Notes under the pieces: model-generated | Database searches by the model: none | The model's input: only the letters and a program-made list of their open reading frames with translations | Told to the model about the DNA's origin: nothing | Translations under genes and position numbers: made by a program | In this document: positions 9,246 through 19,094 of the stretch, piece by piece | Layout of the letters: each line of letters begins with the position of its first letter | Position numbering within the stretch: the first letter of the stretch is position 1 | Origin: Pseudomonas sp. MPC6 | GTDB taxonomy: Bacteria; Pseudomonadota; Gammaproteobacteria; Pseudomonadales; Pseudomonadaceae | NCBI RefSeq assembly: GCF_006094435.1 | Contig: NZ_CP034783.1 | Span: 5,979,001 to 6,043,000 of the forward strand | DNA length: 64,000 nt | Direction of reading: 5' to 3'

Positions 9246-10225
9246 TGGCCGTCGTACTTACCGCCCGCAACCTGACCCGTCACTACGAAGTGTCCCGGGG
9301 CCTGTTCAAGGGCCACGCCACCGTGCGTGCCCTGAACGGTGTGTCGTTCGAACTGGAAGCCGGCAAGACCCTCGCCGTCGTCGGCGAATCGGGTTGCGGC
9401 AAATCCACCCTGGCCCGTGCCCTGACCCTGATCGAGGAGCCGTCCTCCGGCTCCTTGAAAATCGCCGGGCAGGAAGTCGCCGGCGCCGACAAGGCCCAAC
9501 GCAAGCAATTGCGCAAAGACGTGCAGATGGTGTTCCAGAGCCCGTACGCCTCGTTGAACCCGCGGCAGAAAGTCGGTGATCAGCTGGCCGAACCGCTGCT
9601 GATCAATACCAATCTTTCAGCGGCTGAGCGCCGTGAAAAAGTCCAGGCGATGATGAAGCAGGTGGGCTTGCGTCCCGAGCACTACCAGCGTTATCCGCAC
9701 ATGTTCTCTGGTGGTCAGCGCCAGCGGATCGCCCTGGCCCGGGCGATGATGCTGCAACCGAAAGTGCTGGTGGCGGACGAACCGACTTCGGCGCTGGACG
9801 TATCGATCCAGGCCCAGGTGCTGAACCTGTTCATGGACCTGCAGCAGGAGTTCAACACCGCTTACGTGTTCATCTCCCACAACCTGGCAGTGGTGCGACA
9901 CGTGGCCGATCACGTGATGGTGATGTACCTCGGCCGTCCGGTGGAAATGGGCCCCAAGGAAGACATCTACACCCGTCCCCTGCACCCTTACACCCAGGCG
10001 CTGTTGTCGGCGACGCCGACCATCCACCCGGACCCGGACAAGCCGAAGATCAAGATCGTCGGCGAACTGCCCAACCCGCTGAACCCGCCGTCCGGCTGCG
10101 CCTTCCACAAGCGCTGCCCGTACGCGACCGAGCGCTGCAGCACTGAAGAGCCGGCCCTGCGCCTGCTGGACAGCCGGCAGGTAGCGTGCCACTACGCCGA
10201 GCAATTCCTCGACGGCGCGGCATAA
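9245..10225 (+). CDS. dppF: Dipeptide ABC transporter ATP-binding protein DppF
   Basis: Partner ATPase of DppD, 326 aa. Walker A GESGCGKST, Q-loop FQSPYASLNPRQ, signature FSGGQRQRIALARAM, Walker B VLVADEPTSALD, H-loop ISHN and the C-terminal cysteine pattern GCAFHKRCPYATERC are all present. It is the last gene of the dpp string; a REPIN and a terminator-like hairpin follow. Confidence 0.96.
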   Translation: MAVVLTARNLTRHYEVSRGLFKGHATVRALNGVSFELEAGKTLAVVGESGCGKSTLARALTLIEEPSSGSLKIAGQEVAGADKAQRKQLRKDVQMVFQSPYASLNPRQKVGDQLAEPLLINTNLSAAERREKVQAMMKQVGLRPEHYQRYPHMFSGGQRQRIALARAMMLQPKVLVADEPTSALDVSIQAQVLNLFMDLQQEFNTAYVFISHNLAVVRHVADHVMVMYLGRPVEMGPKEDIYTRPLHPYTQALLSATPTIHPDPDKPKIKIVGELPNPLNPPSGCAFHKRCPYATERCSTEEPALRLLDSRQVACHYAEQFLDGAA

Positions 10226-10251
10226 GCAAATCTGGAATCGACACAAAAAAA

Positions 10252-10346
10252 CTGTGGGAGCGAGCTTGCTTGCGAAGGTGGAGGATCAGTCAATGAAAGT
10301 ATCGACTGAACATACCGCTTTCGCGAGCAAGCTCACTCCTACAGGG
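10252..10346. repeat. REPIN (inverted REP pair)
   Basis: Two REP sequences in inverted orientation, CTGTGGGAGCGAGCTTGC... and ...GCGAGCAAGCTCACTCCTACAG, separated by about 45 bases. The pattern is the common Pseudomonas extragenic palindrome, non-autonomously spread by RAYT transposases. It lies just after the dpp operon. Confidence 0.85.
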
Positions 10347-10377
10347 ACTGCGTTTCACCTAGGGTCAAGGGTTAACC

Positions 10378-10430
10378 AAACCTCTTCCACCGCGATTGCA
10401 CATCAGTCGAGGTAGAAGAGGTTTTCTTTT
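10378..10430 (+). terminator. Probable dpp operon terminator
   Basis: Arms AAACCTCTTC and GAAGAGGTTT flank a long loop and are followed on the + strand by TCTTTT. It sits between dppF and the convergent small gene, so it may serve both directions, with the better U-tract on the + strand. Confidence 0.6.
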
Positions 10431-10439
10431 GCCTGCGTT

Positions 10440-10682
10440 TCACGTCTGGCTGTCGTCCTCGCCCTCGTCACCGTCCATCGAATCGTCATCGCCCGCGCTA
10501 CCAGCCTGGCCCTGGTCACCGGGCTCAGATTCGGATTTGGCGATCATCGTCTCGCCCTGCGTGCCCTGCCAATTCCAGGCCTGCTTTTCATGGTCCTGAC
10601 ATTCCGCCCACGCCGCCGACGAACCGAGGGACAGCAGCACCAACACCTTCAGCAACAACACAACGCGTATAAACATGCCCAT
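10440..10682 (-). CDS. Small secreted acidic protein of unknown function
   Basis: An 80-residue product. The start at 10682 lies 9 bases after a strong AGGAGGG and begins a clear signal peptide (MGMFIRVVLLLKVLVLLSLG, then SSAAWA-E). The mature part of about 54 residues is hydrophilic and ends in a very acidic, Gly/Asp/Glu/Ser-rich tail (DDDSMDGDEGEDDSQT) with a single cysteine. No family is recognised. It would be periplasmic; the tail could bind metal cations, but that is speculation. The good ribosome site and signal peptide argue that it is a real gene. Confidence 0.7.
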   Translation of the reverse strand: MGMFIRVVLLLKVLVLLSLGSSAAWAECQDHEKQAWNWQGTQGETMIAKSESEPGDQGQAGSAGDDDSMDGDEGEDDSQT

Positions 10683-10860
10683 AGCCGATTCCCTCCTGCC
10701 CGCGGCGAACCCGGATGCCGTGGCGTTTGTGCGAGATTCAGTTGCGATCGAGCGGGTTCTCAGACCAGGACGTTGATGATCGCCGGGAAATGCCATGGAT
10801 GCAGAGAATGGTTTTGCATAATCTCTATGGCGAATGGTTATTTAACAGGCGTTAGATGCC

Positions 10861-10946
10861 CCTGTAGGAGCGAGCTTGCTCGCGATGGTGGGTCAGTCAA
10901 CATCTGCTTAGCTGACACTCCATCGCGAGCAAGCTTGCTCCTGCAA
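10861..10946. repeat. REPIN (inverted REP pair)
   Basis: CCTGTAGGAGCGAGCTTGCT... pairs with ...CGAGCAAGCTTGCTCCTGCA in inverted orientation. It occupies most of the 10683-11060 gap, which otherwise holds no gene. Directly after it lies CTGCGATCTTTTGATCTTTTG, part of another dispersed Pseudomonas repeat also seen at 45838. Confidence 0.85.
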
Positions 10947-11008
10947 GATGTTCGCGATACCCCTGCGCTGCCGAAGGCTGCGATCTTTTGATCTTTTGTT
11001 TGCGACAC

Positions 11009-11041
11009 AAAAAAACCCCGCAGTTTTCGCCACGGGGTTTT
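11009..11041 (-). terminator. Intrinsic terminator of prfC
   Basis: Read on the minus strand: AAAACCCCGTGG, loop, then CTGCGGGGTTTTTTT. It begins about 20 bases after the prfC stop codon and has a full U-tract. Confidence 0.85.
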
Positions 11042-11060
11042 GGATGTAACCAATCAGCGC

Positions 11061-12644
<1,584 letters not shown>

Positions 12645-12875
12645 GGGAAATCGCCTGGCAGGTGATTCAAAAAAGGGCGCAGATTATAGCCCAACTTGAG
12701 TCAATAACCGAACCGTTGAGCACATTAGGGGTGGCCAAATGCTGCTTCAGATGGGAACCTTTCAGACCGTGGAGGCGTCCACTCCCCTGTTACGACTATT
12801 CGTCAGGGTTGAAAAATCAGCAAGTTAGCCTGACGAGGCTGCGCTTATGGCTCGATAAACCGTACGTTTTCCCCT
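12645..12875. other. Intergenic region upstream of prfC, no gene seen
   Basis: The stretch between the prfC start and the next REPIN has lower GC and no convincing reading frame. It should hold the prfC promoter on the minus strand. Nothing else recognisable was found. Confidence 0.5.
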
Positions 12876-12980
12876 CTGTAGGAGCGAGCTTGCTCGCGAA
12901 AAACGTCCAGACCAATGCGTTCATTCAGACCGAACGCGTCATCGTTGACGTCCTTCGCTGGCAAGCCAGCTCCTACAGGG
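12876..12980. repeat. Hybrid REPIN
   Basis: The left half is the GAGCGAGCTTGCTCGCG type while the right half is the CGCTGGCAAGCCAGCTCC type, so the two arms come from different REP subtypes. The outer ends (CTGTAGGAGC / GCTCCTACAG) still pair. Confidence 0.8.
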
Positions 12981-13090
12981 GAAAGCGCTCGGCATGAAGA
13001 GCTGCTTCTCGCGAACGTTGTTTTCCCGGCAGCCAGGAATGGCATGCCACACGGGACTGCGTCCGCCGACTGAACAAAAGGAGTCCGCCT

Positions 13091-13807
13091 GTGGCTATTC
13101 GCTATGGCAAAGGGCTGATAGGAGGTGCGGTTGTCGTCGCCCTCCTGGCCCTGCTGGTCCATTGGATTGGCATCAACACGATCGAACATTACCGCGACGA
13201 TTTGTTGTTTTACCTGCAAGCTCATTTGATTCTTGTCCTCGTTTCCATGCTGGCCGCCCTTGTTGTGGGCATACCCGCCGGCATTTTCCTCAGCCGCCCG
13301 ACCATGGTTGGACGCGCCGAACGCTTCATGCAGATCTTCAACATCGGCAACACCGTGCCGCCTCTCGCCGTACTGGCCATCGCCCTGGGCATCCTCGGCA
13401 TCGGCAGCGGCCCCGCGATCTTCGCCCTGTTCCTCGCCTCGCTGTTGCCGATCGTGCGCAACACCTATGAAGGCCTGAAAAACGTCCAGGGTTCGCTCAA
13501 GGAAGCGGCCGTCGGCATCGGCATGACACCGACCCAGGTGCTGTGGCGGGTCGAACTGCCGAACGCCGTGCCGATCATCATCGGTGGCGTGCGCGTGGCA
13601 CTGGCGATCAACGTGGGGACCGCACCCCTGGCGTTCCTGATCGGCGCCAACAGCCTGGGCAGCCTGATTTTCCCTGGCATCGCCCTGAACAATCAGCCGC
13701 AACTGATGCTCGGCGCGGCCTGCACCGCCCTGCTGGCCTTGCTGCTCGACGGCCTGGTGACACTTGCCAGCCGCCTCTGGCTCGAACGCGGGCTGCGCCC
13801 GTCTTAA
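13091..13807 (+). CDS. Osmoprotectant (quaternary amine) ABC transporter permease
   Basis: Integral membrane permease of 238 aa of the OpuC/YehWY type. It contains the conserved block NTVPPLAVLAIALGILGIG, the coupling segment LPIVRNTYEGLKNV, and GSLKEAAVGIGMTPTQVLWRVELP with the EAA motif. The start is GTG at 13091, seven bases after AAAAGGAG; no ATG fits better. It is the first gene of a permease-binding protein-permease-ATPase operon for betaine-, choline- or carnitine-like compounds; the ligand is not readable from sequence. Confidence 0.9.
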   Translation: MAIRYGKGLIGGAVVVALLALLVHWIGINTIEHYRDDLLFYLQAHLILVLVSMLAALVVGIPAGIFLSRPTMVGRAERFMQIFNIGNTVPPLAVLAIALGILGIGSGPAIFALFLASLLPIVRNTYEGLKNVQGSLKEAAVGIGMTPTQVLWRVELPNAVPIIIGGVRVALAINVGTAPLAFLIGANSLGSLIFPGIALNNQPQLMLGAACTALLALLLDGLVTLASRLWLERGLRPS

Positions 13808-13827
13808 GCCTCGGCAAAGGAATAATC

Positions 13828-14721
13828 ATGAAAAGACTTAGCTTGTTACTAGGCTGCGCCCTGCTGTTCGCAGGATTTGCCCAAGCCGCTGAAAAACCCG
13901 TGATCCGCATCGGCGCCCGGGTGTTCACCGAACAAACCCTGCTCGCCGAAATCACCTCCCAGTACCTGCGCACCAAGGGTTACGACACCCGGGTGACCGG
14001 CGGTCTGGGCAGCAACCTCGCCCGCAGCGCCCAGGAAAGCGGCCAACTGGACCTGATATGGGAATACACCGGCGTGTCGCTGGTGGCTTACAACCACATC
14101 ACCGACAAACTCGACAGCGCTCAGTCCTACGCCCGGGTGAAAGAACTCGACGCGAAAAAAGGCCTGATCTGGCTCACCCCGTCGAAGTTCAGCAACACCT
14201 ACGCCCTGGCATTGCCGGAAAGCACCGCGAAGGCTTATCCGCAGATCAACACCATCAGCGAGCTGAACACGGTGCTGCAGGCTGAGGCGAAGACCAACCA
14301 CCTCGTCGCCCTGGACACCGAGTTCGCCAATCGTTCCGACGGCTTGGCCGGCATGGTCGACCTCTACGGCATGAACCTGACCCGTAAAAACACCCGCCAG
14401 ATGGATGCCGGGCTGGTCTACACCGCCCTGCGCAATGGTCAGGTGTTTGCCGGCCTGGTCTATACCACCGACGGTCGCTTGAACGCGTTCAAGCTCAAGT
14501 TGCTGGAAGACGACAAGCATTACTTCCCGGACTACACCGCCGCACCGGTGGTGCGTCAGGCTTACCTCGACGCCCATCCGAAACTGGCGGAAGACATCAA
14601 ACCGCTGGCCGAGCTGTTCGATGACGCCACCATGCGTGCGCTGAATGCACGGGTCGATGTCGGCCACGAAAGCCCTTCATCCGTTGCCGCAGATTTCCTG
14701 CGCCAGCACCCACTCAACTAA
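13828..14721 (+). CDS. Osmoprotectant ABC transporter substrate-binding protein
   Basis: Periplasmic binding protein of the OpuAC/OsmF type, 297 aa. The ATG at 13828 follows AAAGGA and gives a signal peptide (MKRLSLLLGCALLFAGFAQA, then AEKPVIRIG). The mature start IRIGARVFTEQTLLAEI and the block LDLIWEYTGVSLVAYNHI are characteristic of quaternary-amine receptors; aromatic residues such as these form the trimethylammonium cage in the family. It lies between two permease genes, with AAGGAGG of the next gene directly after its stop. Confidence 0.9.
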   Translation: MKRLSLLLGCALLFAGFAQAAEKPVIRIGARVFTEQTLLAEITSQYLRTKGYDTRVTGGLGSNLARSAQESGQLDLIWEYTGVSLVAYNHITDKLDSAQSYARVKELDAKKGLIWLTPSKFSNTYALALPESTAKAYPQINTISELNTVLQAEAKTNHLVALDTEFANRSDGLAGMVDLYGMNLTRKNTRQMDAGLVYTALRNGQVFAGLVYTTDGRLNAFKLKLLEDDKHYFPDYTAAPVVRQAYLDAHPKLAEDIKPLAELFDDATMRALNARVDVGHESPSSVAADFLRQHPLN

Positions 14722-14733
14722 GGAGGAAAAGAC

Positions 14734-15387
14734 ATGGAATTTCTGAACGCCTTTTCCCATCTCGACTGGGCGCAGGTCGCGCAATTGACCTGGCAGCACA
14801 TCACCCTGGTCGGCATCGCCGTGACCCTGGCGATTCTGGTCGGCGTGCCGCTGGGCATCCTGATGACGCGCTTCCCGACGCTCGCCGGCCCCTTGCAAGC
14901 CAGCGCCACCGTGCTGCTGACCGTGCCGTCGATTGCCCTGTTCGGCCTGCTGCTGCCGTTCTACTCGAAGTTCGGCCAGGGCCTGGGCCCGATGCCGGCG
15001 ATCACCGCCGTGTTTTTGTACTCGCTGCTGCCGATCATGCGTAACACCTACCTCGCCCTGACCGGTGTAGAACCCGGCATTCGCGAAGCCGCCCGCGGCA
15101 TCGGCATGACCTTTGGCCAGCGCCTGCGCATGGTCGAACTGCCGATTGCCGTGCCGGTGATCCTCGCCGGTGTGCGCACCGCCGTGGTCATGAACATTGG
15201 CGTCATGACCATCGCCGCGACCATCGGCGCCGGTGGCCTCGGTGTACTTATTCTCGCTTCAATCAGCCGCAGCGACATGTCGATGCTGATCGTCGGCGCC
15301 GTGCTGGTCAGTCTCCTGGCCATCTTCGCCGACCTGCTTCTGCAATGGCTGCAACGCACGCTGACTCCAAAAGGACTCCTGAAATGA
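14734..15387 (+). CDS. Osmoprotectant ABC transporter permease (second)
   Basis: 217-aa membrane permease with the same architecture as the first (LTVPSIALFGLLLPFYSKFG, LLPIMRNTYLALTGV, EAARGIGMTFGQRLRMVELP). AAGGAGG lies 7 bases before the ATG. Its stop overlaps the ATPase start by four bases (ATGA), indicating coupled translation. The two permeases probably form a heterodimeric pore. Confidence 0.9.
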   Translation: MEFLNAFSHLDWAQVAQLTWQHITLVGIAVTLAILVGVPLGILMTRFPTLAGPLQASATVLLTVPSIALFGLLLPFYSKFGQGLGPMPAITAVFLYSLLPIMRNTYLALTGVEPGIREAARGIGMTFGQRLRMVELPIAVPVILAGVRTAVVMNIGVMTIAATIGAGGLGVLILASISRSDMSMLIVGAVLVSLLAIFADLLLQWLQRTLTPKGLLK

Positions 15388-16541
15388 TCGAACTTCAAAA
15401 CCTCAGCAAGACCTTCCAAAGCAACGGCAAAGATGTGAAAGCCGTGGACTCGGTCAGCCTGACCGTCAATGAAGGCGAGATTTGCGTGTTCCTCGGGCCA
15501 TCGGGCTGCGGCAAAAGCACCACGCTGAAAATGATCAATCGCCTGATCAAGCCGACCTCGGGCAAGATCCTGATCAACGGCGAAGACACCACCGACCTCG
15601 ACGCCGTGACCCTGCGCCGCAACATCGGTTATGTGATCCAGCAGATCGGTCTGTTCCCGAACATGACCATCGAGGAAAACATCACCATCGTTCCGCGCCT
15701 GTTGGGCTGGGACAAGCAGAAATGCCATGACCGTGCCCGCGAATTGATGAGCATGATCAAGCTGGAACCCAAGCAGTACCTGAATCGCTACCCGCGCGAA
15801 CTGTCCGGCGGGCAGCAGCAGCGGATCGGCGTGATTCGTGCGCTGGCGGCCGATGCGCCGCTGTTGTTGATGGATGAACCGTTCGGCGCGGTCGACCCGA
15901 TCAACCGCGAGATGATCCAGAACGAATTCTTCGAGATGCAACGGGCGCTGAACAAGACGGTGATCATGGTCAGCCATGACATCGACGAAGCGATCAAGCT
16001 GGGCGACAAGATCGCGATCTTCCGCGCTGGCAAGCTGCTGCAGATCGACCATCCGGACACCTTGCTCGCGCACCCGGCGGACGATTTTGTCAGCAACTTC
16101 GTCGGCCAGGACAGCACGCTCAAGCGCCTGTTGCTGGTGAAGGCCGAAGACGCAGCGGACAACGCCCCGTCGGTGAGCCCGGAAACCCCGGTGGCGGATG
16201 CGCTGGAACTGATGGATGAACTGGACCGTCGTTACGTGGTGGTGACTGATGCCGAGAACAAGGCGCTCGGTTATGTACGACGTCGCGACCTGCACCGTCA
16301 GACCGGCACTTGCGCGCAATACCGGCGCGAGTTCAACGCCACCGCGGCGTACGACGAACATTTGCGCATCCTGCTGTCGCGCATGTACGAGTTCAACCGT
16401 TCGTGGCTGCCGGTGATGGATGCCGAGCGGGTGTTCCTCGGTGAAGTGACCCAGGAATCGATTGCCGAGTACCTGAGCTCCGGTAAGTCCCGTGGCGGCA
16501 AGACCAGCATTGTTTCGCCTGCCGAGGCTGCGGTCGCCTGA
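15384..16541 (+). CDS. Osmoprotectant ABC transporter ATP-binding protein with CBS domains
   Basis: 385-aa ATPase. Walker A GPSGCGKST, Q-loop IQQIGLFPNMTIEENI, signature LSGGQQQRIGVIRAL, Walker B LLLMDEPFGAVDP and H-loop MVSHD are intact in the first 240 residues. The remainder contains a tandem CBS module (VSPETPVADALELMDELDRRYVVVTD and YDEHLRILLSRMYEFNRSWLPVMD). In OpuA/OpuC-type transporters such domains sense ionic strength or nucleotide and gate uptake under osmotic stress; that role is inferred. The ATG at 15384 overlaps the preceding permease stop. Confidence 0.93.
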   Translation: MIELQNLSKTFQSNGKDVKAVDSVSLTVNEGEICVFLGPSGCGKSTTLKMINRLIKPTSGKILINGEDTTDLDAVTLRRNIGYVIQQIGLFPNMTIEENITIVPRLLGWDKQKCHDRARELMSMIKLEPKQYLNRYPRELSGGQQQRIGVIRALAADAPLLLMDEPFGAVDPINREMIQNEFFEMQRALNKTVIMVSHDIDEAIKLGDKIAIFRAGKLLQIDHPDTLLAHPADDFVSNFVGQDSTLKRLLLVKAEDAADNAPSVSPETPVADALELMDELDRRYVVVTDAENKALGYVRRRDLHRQTGTCAQYRREFNATAAYDEHLRILLSRMYEFNRSWLPVMDAERVFLGEVTQESIAEYLSSGKSRGGKTSIVSPAEAAVA

Positions 16542-16550
16542 CCTGACGCC

Positions 16551-16640
16551 TTCGCGGGCAAGCCCGCTCCCACAGTGGTTCCGCCGTATACAAAATTTGT
16601 GTACACCAGAAACCCTGTGGGAGCGGGCTTGCTCGCGAAT
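16551..16640. repeat. REPIN, arms in reversed order
   Basis: Here the arms are arranged TTCGCGGGCAAGCCCGCTCC ... GGGAGCGGGCTTGCTCGCGA, so the GGGAGC ends face inwards instead of outwards as in the other copies. The spacer contains the small palindrome TACAAAATTTGTGTA. Confidence 0.75.
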
Positions 16641-17007
16641 GGGGCACCACAAATCCCGCCTGAAACACCTCAAATCTCCCTCCTACGGGAACATCACACT
16701 GTCATGCAGGTCCGTTACATCAGTAGATGTCCGGGACCGCACGACGGAAGCGTGCAATAACGCGACATTTTTTGTTGATCTCGAGCCCCTCACGCCCTAA
16801 AGTTCGCGCCGAACGTCCATGCTGGAAACGATCCATCCGGCTCAAGTACTGACGACGAGACAGCAAGGCCAAGGGTAAGCACCGCCTCCCGTGGCCTTTT
16901 TTGCTTTCGGCGACATGCCTTGGGAAGTAGGCGAACCAAAGTGGGGATACGGAGGACGTTCATTTGCACCCATTGTTAATTTCAGTTTGCCCTTAGGAGT
17001 CTCCAGC
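16641..17007 (+). promoter_or_regulatory. Long speC leader with internal terminator-like hairpin
   Basis: About 370 bases without a convincing gene precede speC. Near 16866-16906 there is a hairpin followed by a U-tract (AAGGCCAAGGG ... CCCGTGGCCTTTTTTGC), roughly 100 bases before the speC ATG. Either a small RNA ends here or speC is controlled by attenuation in its leader. No uORF of strong quality was seen. A good GGAG lies before the ATG at 17008. Confidence 0.45.
16866..16906 (+). terminator. Terminator-like hairpin in the speC leader
   Basis: Pairing GGCCAAGGG with CCCGTGGCC, followed by TTTTTTGC. It reads as an intrinsic terminator on the + strand upstream of speC. Confidence 0.55.
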
Positions 17008-18171
17008 ATGTCGATCAACGTCGAAGATTATTTCGAGCGCGCCACCTTTGACAAAATGAAGGCGTTCGCCGACAAGCAAGAAACCCCGTTCGTGGTGATC
17101 GACACCGCGATGATCAGCCAGGCCTACGATGACCTGCGCGCCGGTTTCGAATTCGCCAAAGTCTATTACGCGGTAAAAGCCAACCCGGCTGTCGAGATCA
17201 TTGACCTGTTGAAAGACAAGGGGTCGAGCTTCGACATCGCCTCGATCTATGAGCTGGACAAGGTGATGGACCGCGGCGTCAGCGCCGACCGTATCAGCTA
17301 CGGCAACACCATCAAGAAATCCAAAGACATCCGTTATTTCTACGAGAAAGGCGTGCGCCTGTTCTCCACCGACTCCGAAGCCGACCTGCGCAACATCGCC
17401 AAGGCCGCACCGGGCTCGAAAGTCTACGTGCGCATCCTCACCGAAGGCTCGACGACCGCCGACTGGCCTCTGTCGCGCAAATTCGGCTGCCAGACCGACA
17501 TGGCGATGGACCTGCTGATCCTCGCCCGTGACCTGGGCCTGGTGCCTTACGGCATCTCGTTCCACGTCGGCTCGCAACAGCGCGACATCAGCGTCTGGGA
17601 CGCGGCGATCGCCAAGGTCAAAGTGATCTTCGAGCGCTTGAAGGAAGAAGACGGCATCGTACTCAAGCTGATCAACATGGGCGGCGGCTTTCCGGCCAAC
17701 TACATCACCCGCACCAACAGCCTGGAAACCTACGCCGAAGAAATCATCCGTTTCCTCAAGGAAGACTTCGGTGACGACCTGCCGGAAATCATCCTGGAAC
17801 CGGGCCGTTCGCTGATCGCCAACGCCGGCATACTGGTCAGCGAAGTGGTGCTGGTTGCGCGTAAATCCCGTACCGCCGTCGAGCGATGGGTGTACACGGA
17901 TGTGGGCAAATTCTCCGGCCTGATCGAAACCATGGACGAAGCCATCAAGTTCCCGATCTGGACCGAGAAGAAAGGCGAAATGGAAGAAGTGGTTATCGCC
18001 GGCCCGACCTGCGACAGCGCCGACATCATGTACGAAAACTACAAGTACGGTTTGCCGCTGAACCTGGCCATTGGTGATCGTATGTACTGGTTGTCGACCG
18101 GTGCCTACACCACCAGTTACAGCGCGGTTGAATTCAACGGCTTCCCGCCGCTGAAATCGTTCTACGTGTAA
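17008..18171 (+). CDS. speC: Ornithine decarboxylase (PLP-dependent, alanine-racemase fold)
   Basis: 387 aa; converts ornithine to putrescine for polyamine synthesis in the cytoplasm. The PLP lysine is K57 in YYAVKANP, the glycine-rich phosphate loop is INMGGGFPANY, and the C-terminal catalytic cysteine motif GPTCDSAD is present. This is the group IV (eukaryotic-like) enzyme common in Pseudomonas, not the large E. coli-type SpeC. The ATG at 17008 is preceded by TTAGGAG; an extra 39 in-frame codons upstream lie in the leader and are not protein-like. An intrinsic terminator follows. Confidence 0.95.
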   Translation: MSINVEDYFERATFDKMKAFADKQETPFVVIDTAMISQAYDDLRAGFEFAKVYYAVKANPAVEIIDLLKDKGSSFDIASIYELDKVMDRGVSADRISYGNTIKKSKDIRYFYEKGVRLFSTDSEADLRNIAKAAPGSKVYVRILTEGSTTADWPLSRKFGCQTDMAMDLLILARDLGLVPYGISFHVGSQQRDISVWDAAIAKVKVIFERLKEEDGIVLKLINMGGGFPANYITRTNSLETYAEEIIRFLKEDFGDDLPEIILEPGRSLIANAGILVSEVVLVARKSRTAVERWVYTDVGKFSGLIETMDEAIKFPIWTEKKGEMEEVVIAGPTCDSADIMYENYKYGLPLNLAIGDRMYWLSTGAYTTSYSAVEFNGFPPLKSFYV

Positions 18172-18189
18172 GCGCTCTACGCTGGAATC

Positions 18190-18222
18190 AAAAAGCCCAT
18201 GACGCGTCATGGGCTTTTTTAT
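18190..18222 (+). terminator. Intrinsic terminator of speC
   Basis: AAAAAGCCCATGACG / CGTCATGGGCTTTTTT: a near-perfect stem with a U-run 18 bases after the speC stop. Confidence 0.9.
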
Positions 18223-18240
18223 ATCTGGAATACACCGCCG

Positions 18241-18332
18241 CCCCTGTAGGAGCTGGCTTGCCAGCGAAGGCGTCTTCAGGGGCGGTGCAAGACTCAAGGC
18301 CGCCTTCGCCGGCAAGCCGGCTCCTACAGGGG
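18241..18332. repeat. REPIN of the CTGGCTTGCCAGC type
   Basis: Left arm CTGTAGGAGCTGGCTTGCCA, right arm CGCCGGCAAGCCGGCTCCTA. The central bases differ between arms (CTGG versus CCGG), with outer ends paired. It overlaps the last codons of the minus-strand Sel1 gene. Confidence 0.8.
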
Positions 18333-19091
18333 GTGGTGTTCTTGCTCGAGTTCGGCGTGGCGCCGGGCATAGTCGATTGCAAGGGCGCGAATCTGCTGAT
18401 CGGTTGCGTTCAACAAAGCTTTGCTCGCGACCCGCAAAAAATTCAGATTGCCGCCCGCCAGCGCCTTGCGCAACCAGACCAGCGCCTCTTCAATCTGGCC
18501 TTCATCCGCCAGCACAGCGGCGTAACTGAACTGTCCCCGAAAATCACCGCCGATCGCCGAGCGTCGATACCAATCGCGTGCGGTCTGCGGATCTGCCGGA
18601 CACACCTGCCCTTCTTCCAGGTATCGTCCCAACAGGTTCATCGACTTCGCATGGCCCAGCTCGGCCGCGTGGCGATACAGGTTCAGCGCTTGCAGCGGAT
18701 CCTCGACCACTCCGCGTCCGGTCGCGAGCAGGTTGGCGTAGTTGTACATCGCCCAATCCAGTCCGGCTTCGGCGGCGGCACGATAATGCTTCGCGGCAGT
18801 CGAGGCGTCGGCGCTGCAACCCCAGCCATGTTCATGACAACGGCCGAGCATGTTGCGCGCCATCAAGTGCCCACGCTGCGCGGCAATCTCGAACCAGCGC
18901 ACGGCCAGTGGCTGATCCTGCTCGATGCCTTGGCCGTCCAGGAGGATCTGCCCCAACAGCGCCTGGGCATCAAGCACACCTTCGCGGGCGGCGATCAGAA
19001 TCGCCTGGGCCGCGCGTGCAGGACTTTCCTCCAGCATGGCTTTCAGCCGGTCGCCATCGAGCACTTCCTCCCGTCGCAATTGATAACTCAT
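18324..19091 (-). CDS. Sel1-like repeat protein
   Basis: 255-aa soluble protein built of Sel1/TPR-like helical repeats of about 36 residues: AQALLGQILLDG, AVRWFEIAAQRGH, NMLGRCHEHGWG, AAKHYRAAAEAG, YNYANLLATGRG, ALNLYRHAAELGHAKSMN, ARDWYRRSAIGG, ALVWLRKALAGG. Such repeats mediate protein-protein contacts. It starts three bases after the stop of piuC and so is in its operon, as in P. aeruginosa. Its part in iron uptake is unknown. The last codons run into a REPIN. Confidence 0.88.
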   Translation of the reverse strand: MSYQLRREEVLDGDRLKAMLEESPARAAQAILIAAREGVLDAQALLGQILLDGQGIEQDQPLAVRWFEIAAQRGHLMARNMLGRCHEHGWGCSADASTAAKHYRAAAEAGLDWAMYNYANLLATGRGVVEDPLQALNLYRHAAELGHAKSMNLLGRYLEEGQVCPADPQTARDWYRRSAIGGDFRGQFSYAAVLADEGQIEEALVWLRKALAGGNLNFLRVASKALLNATDQQIRALAIDYARRHAELEQEHHPL

Positions 19092-19094
19092 GAC

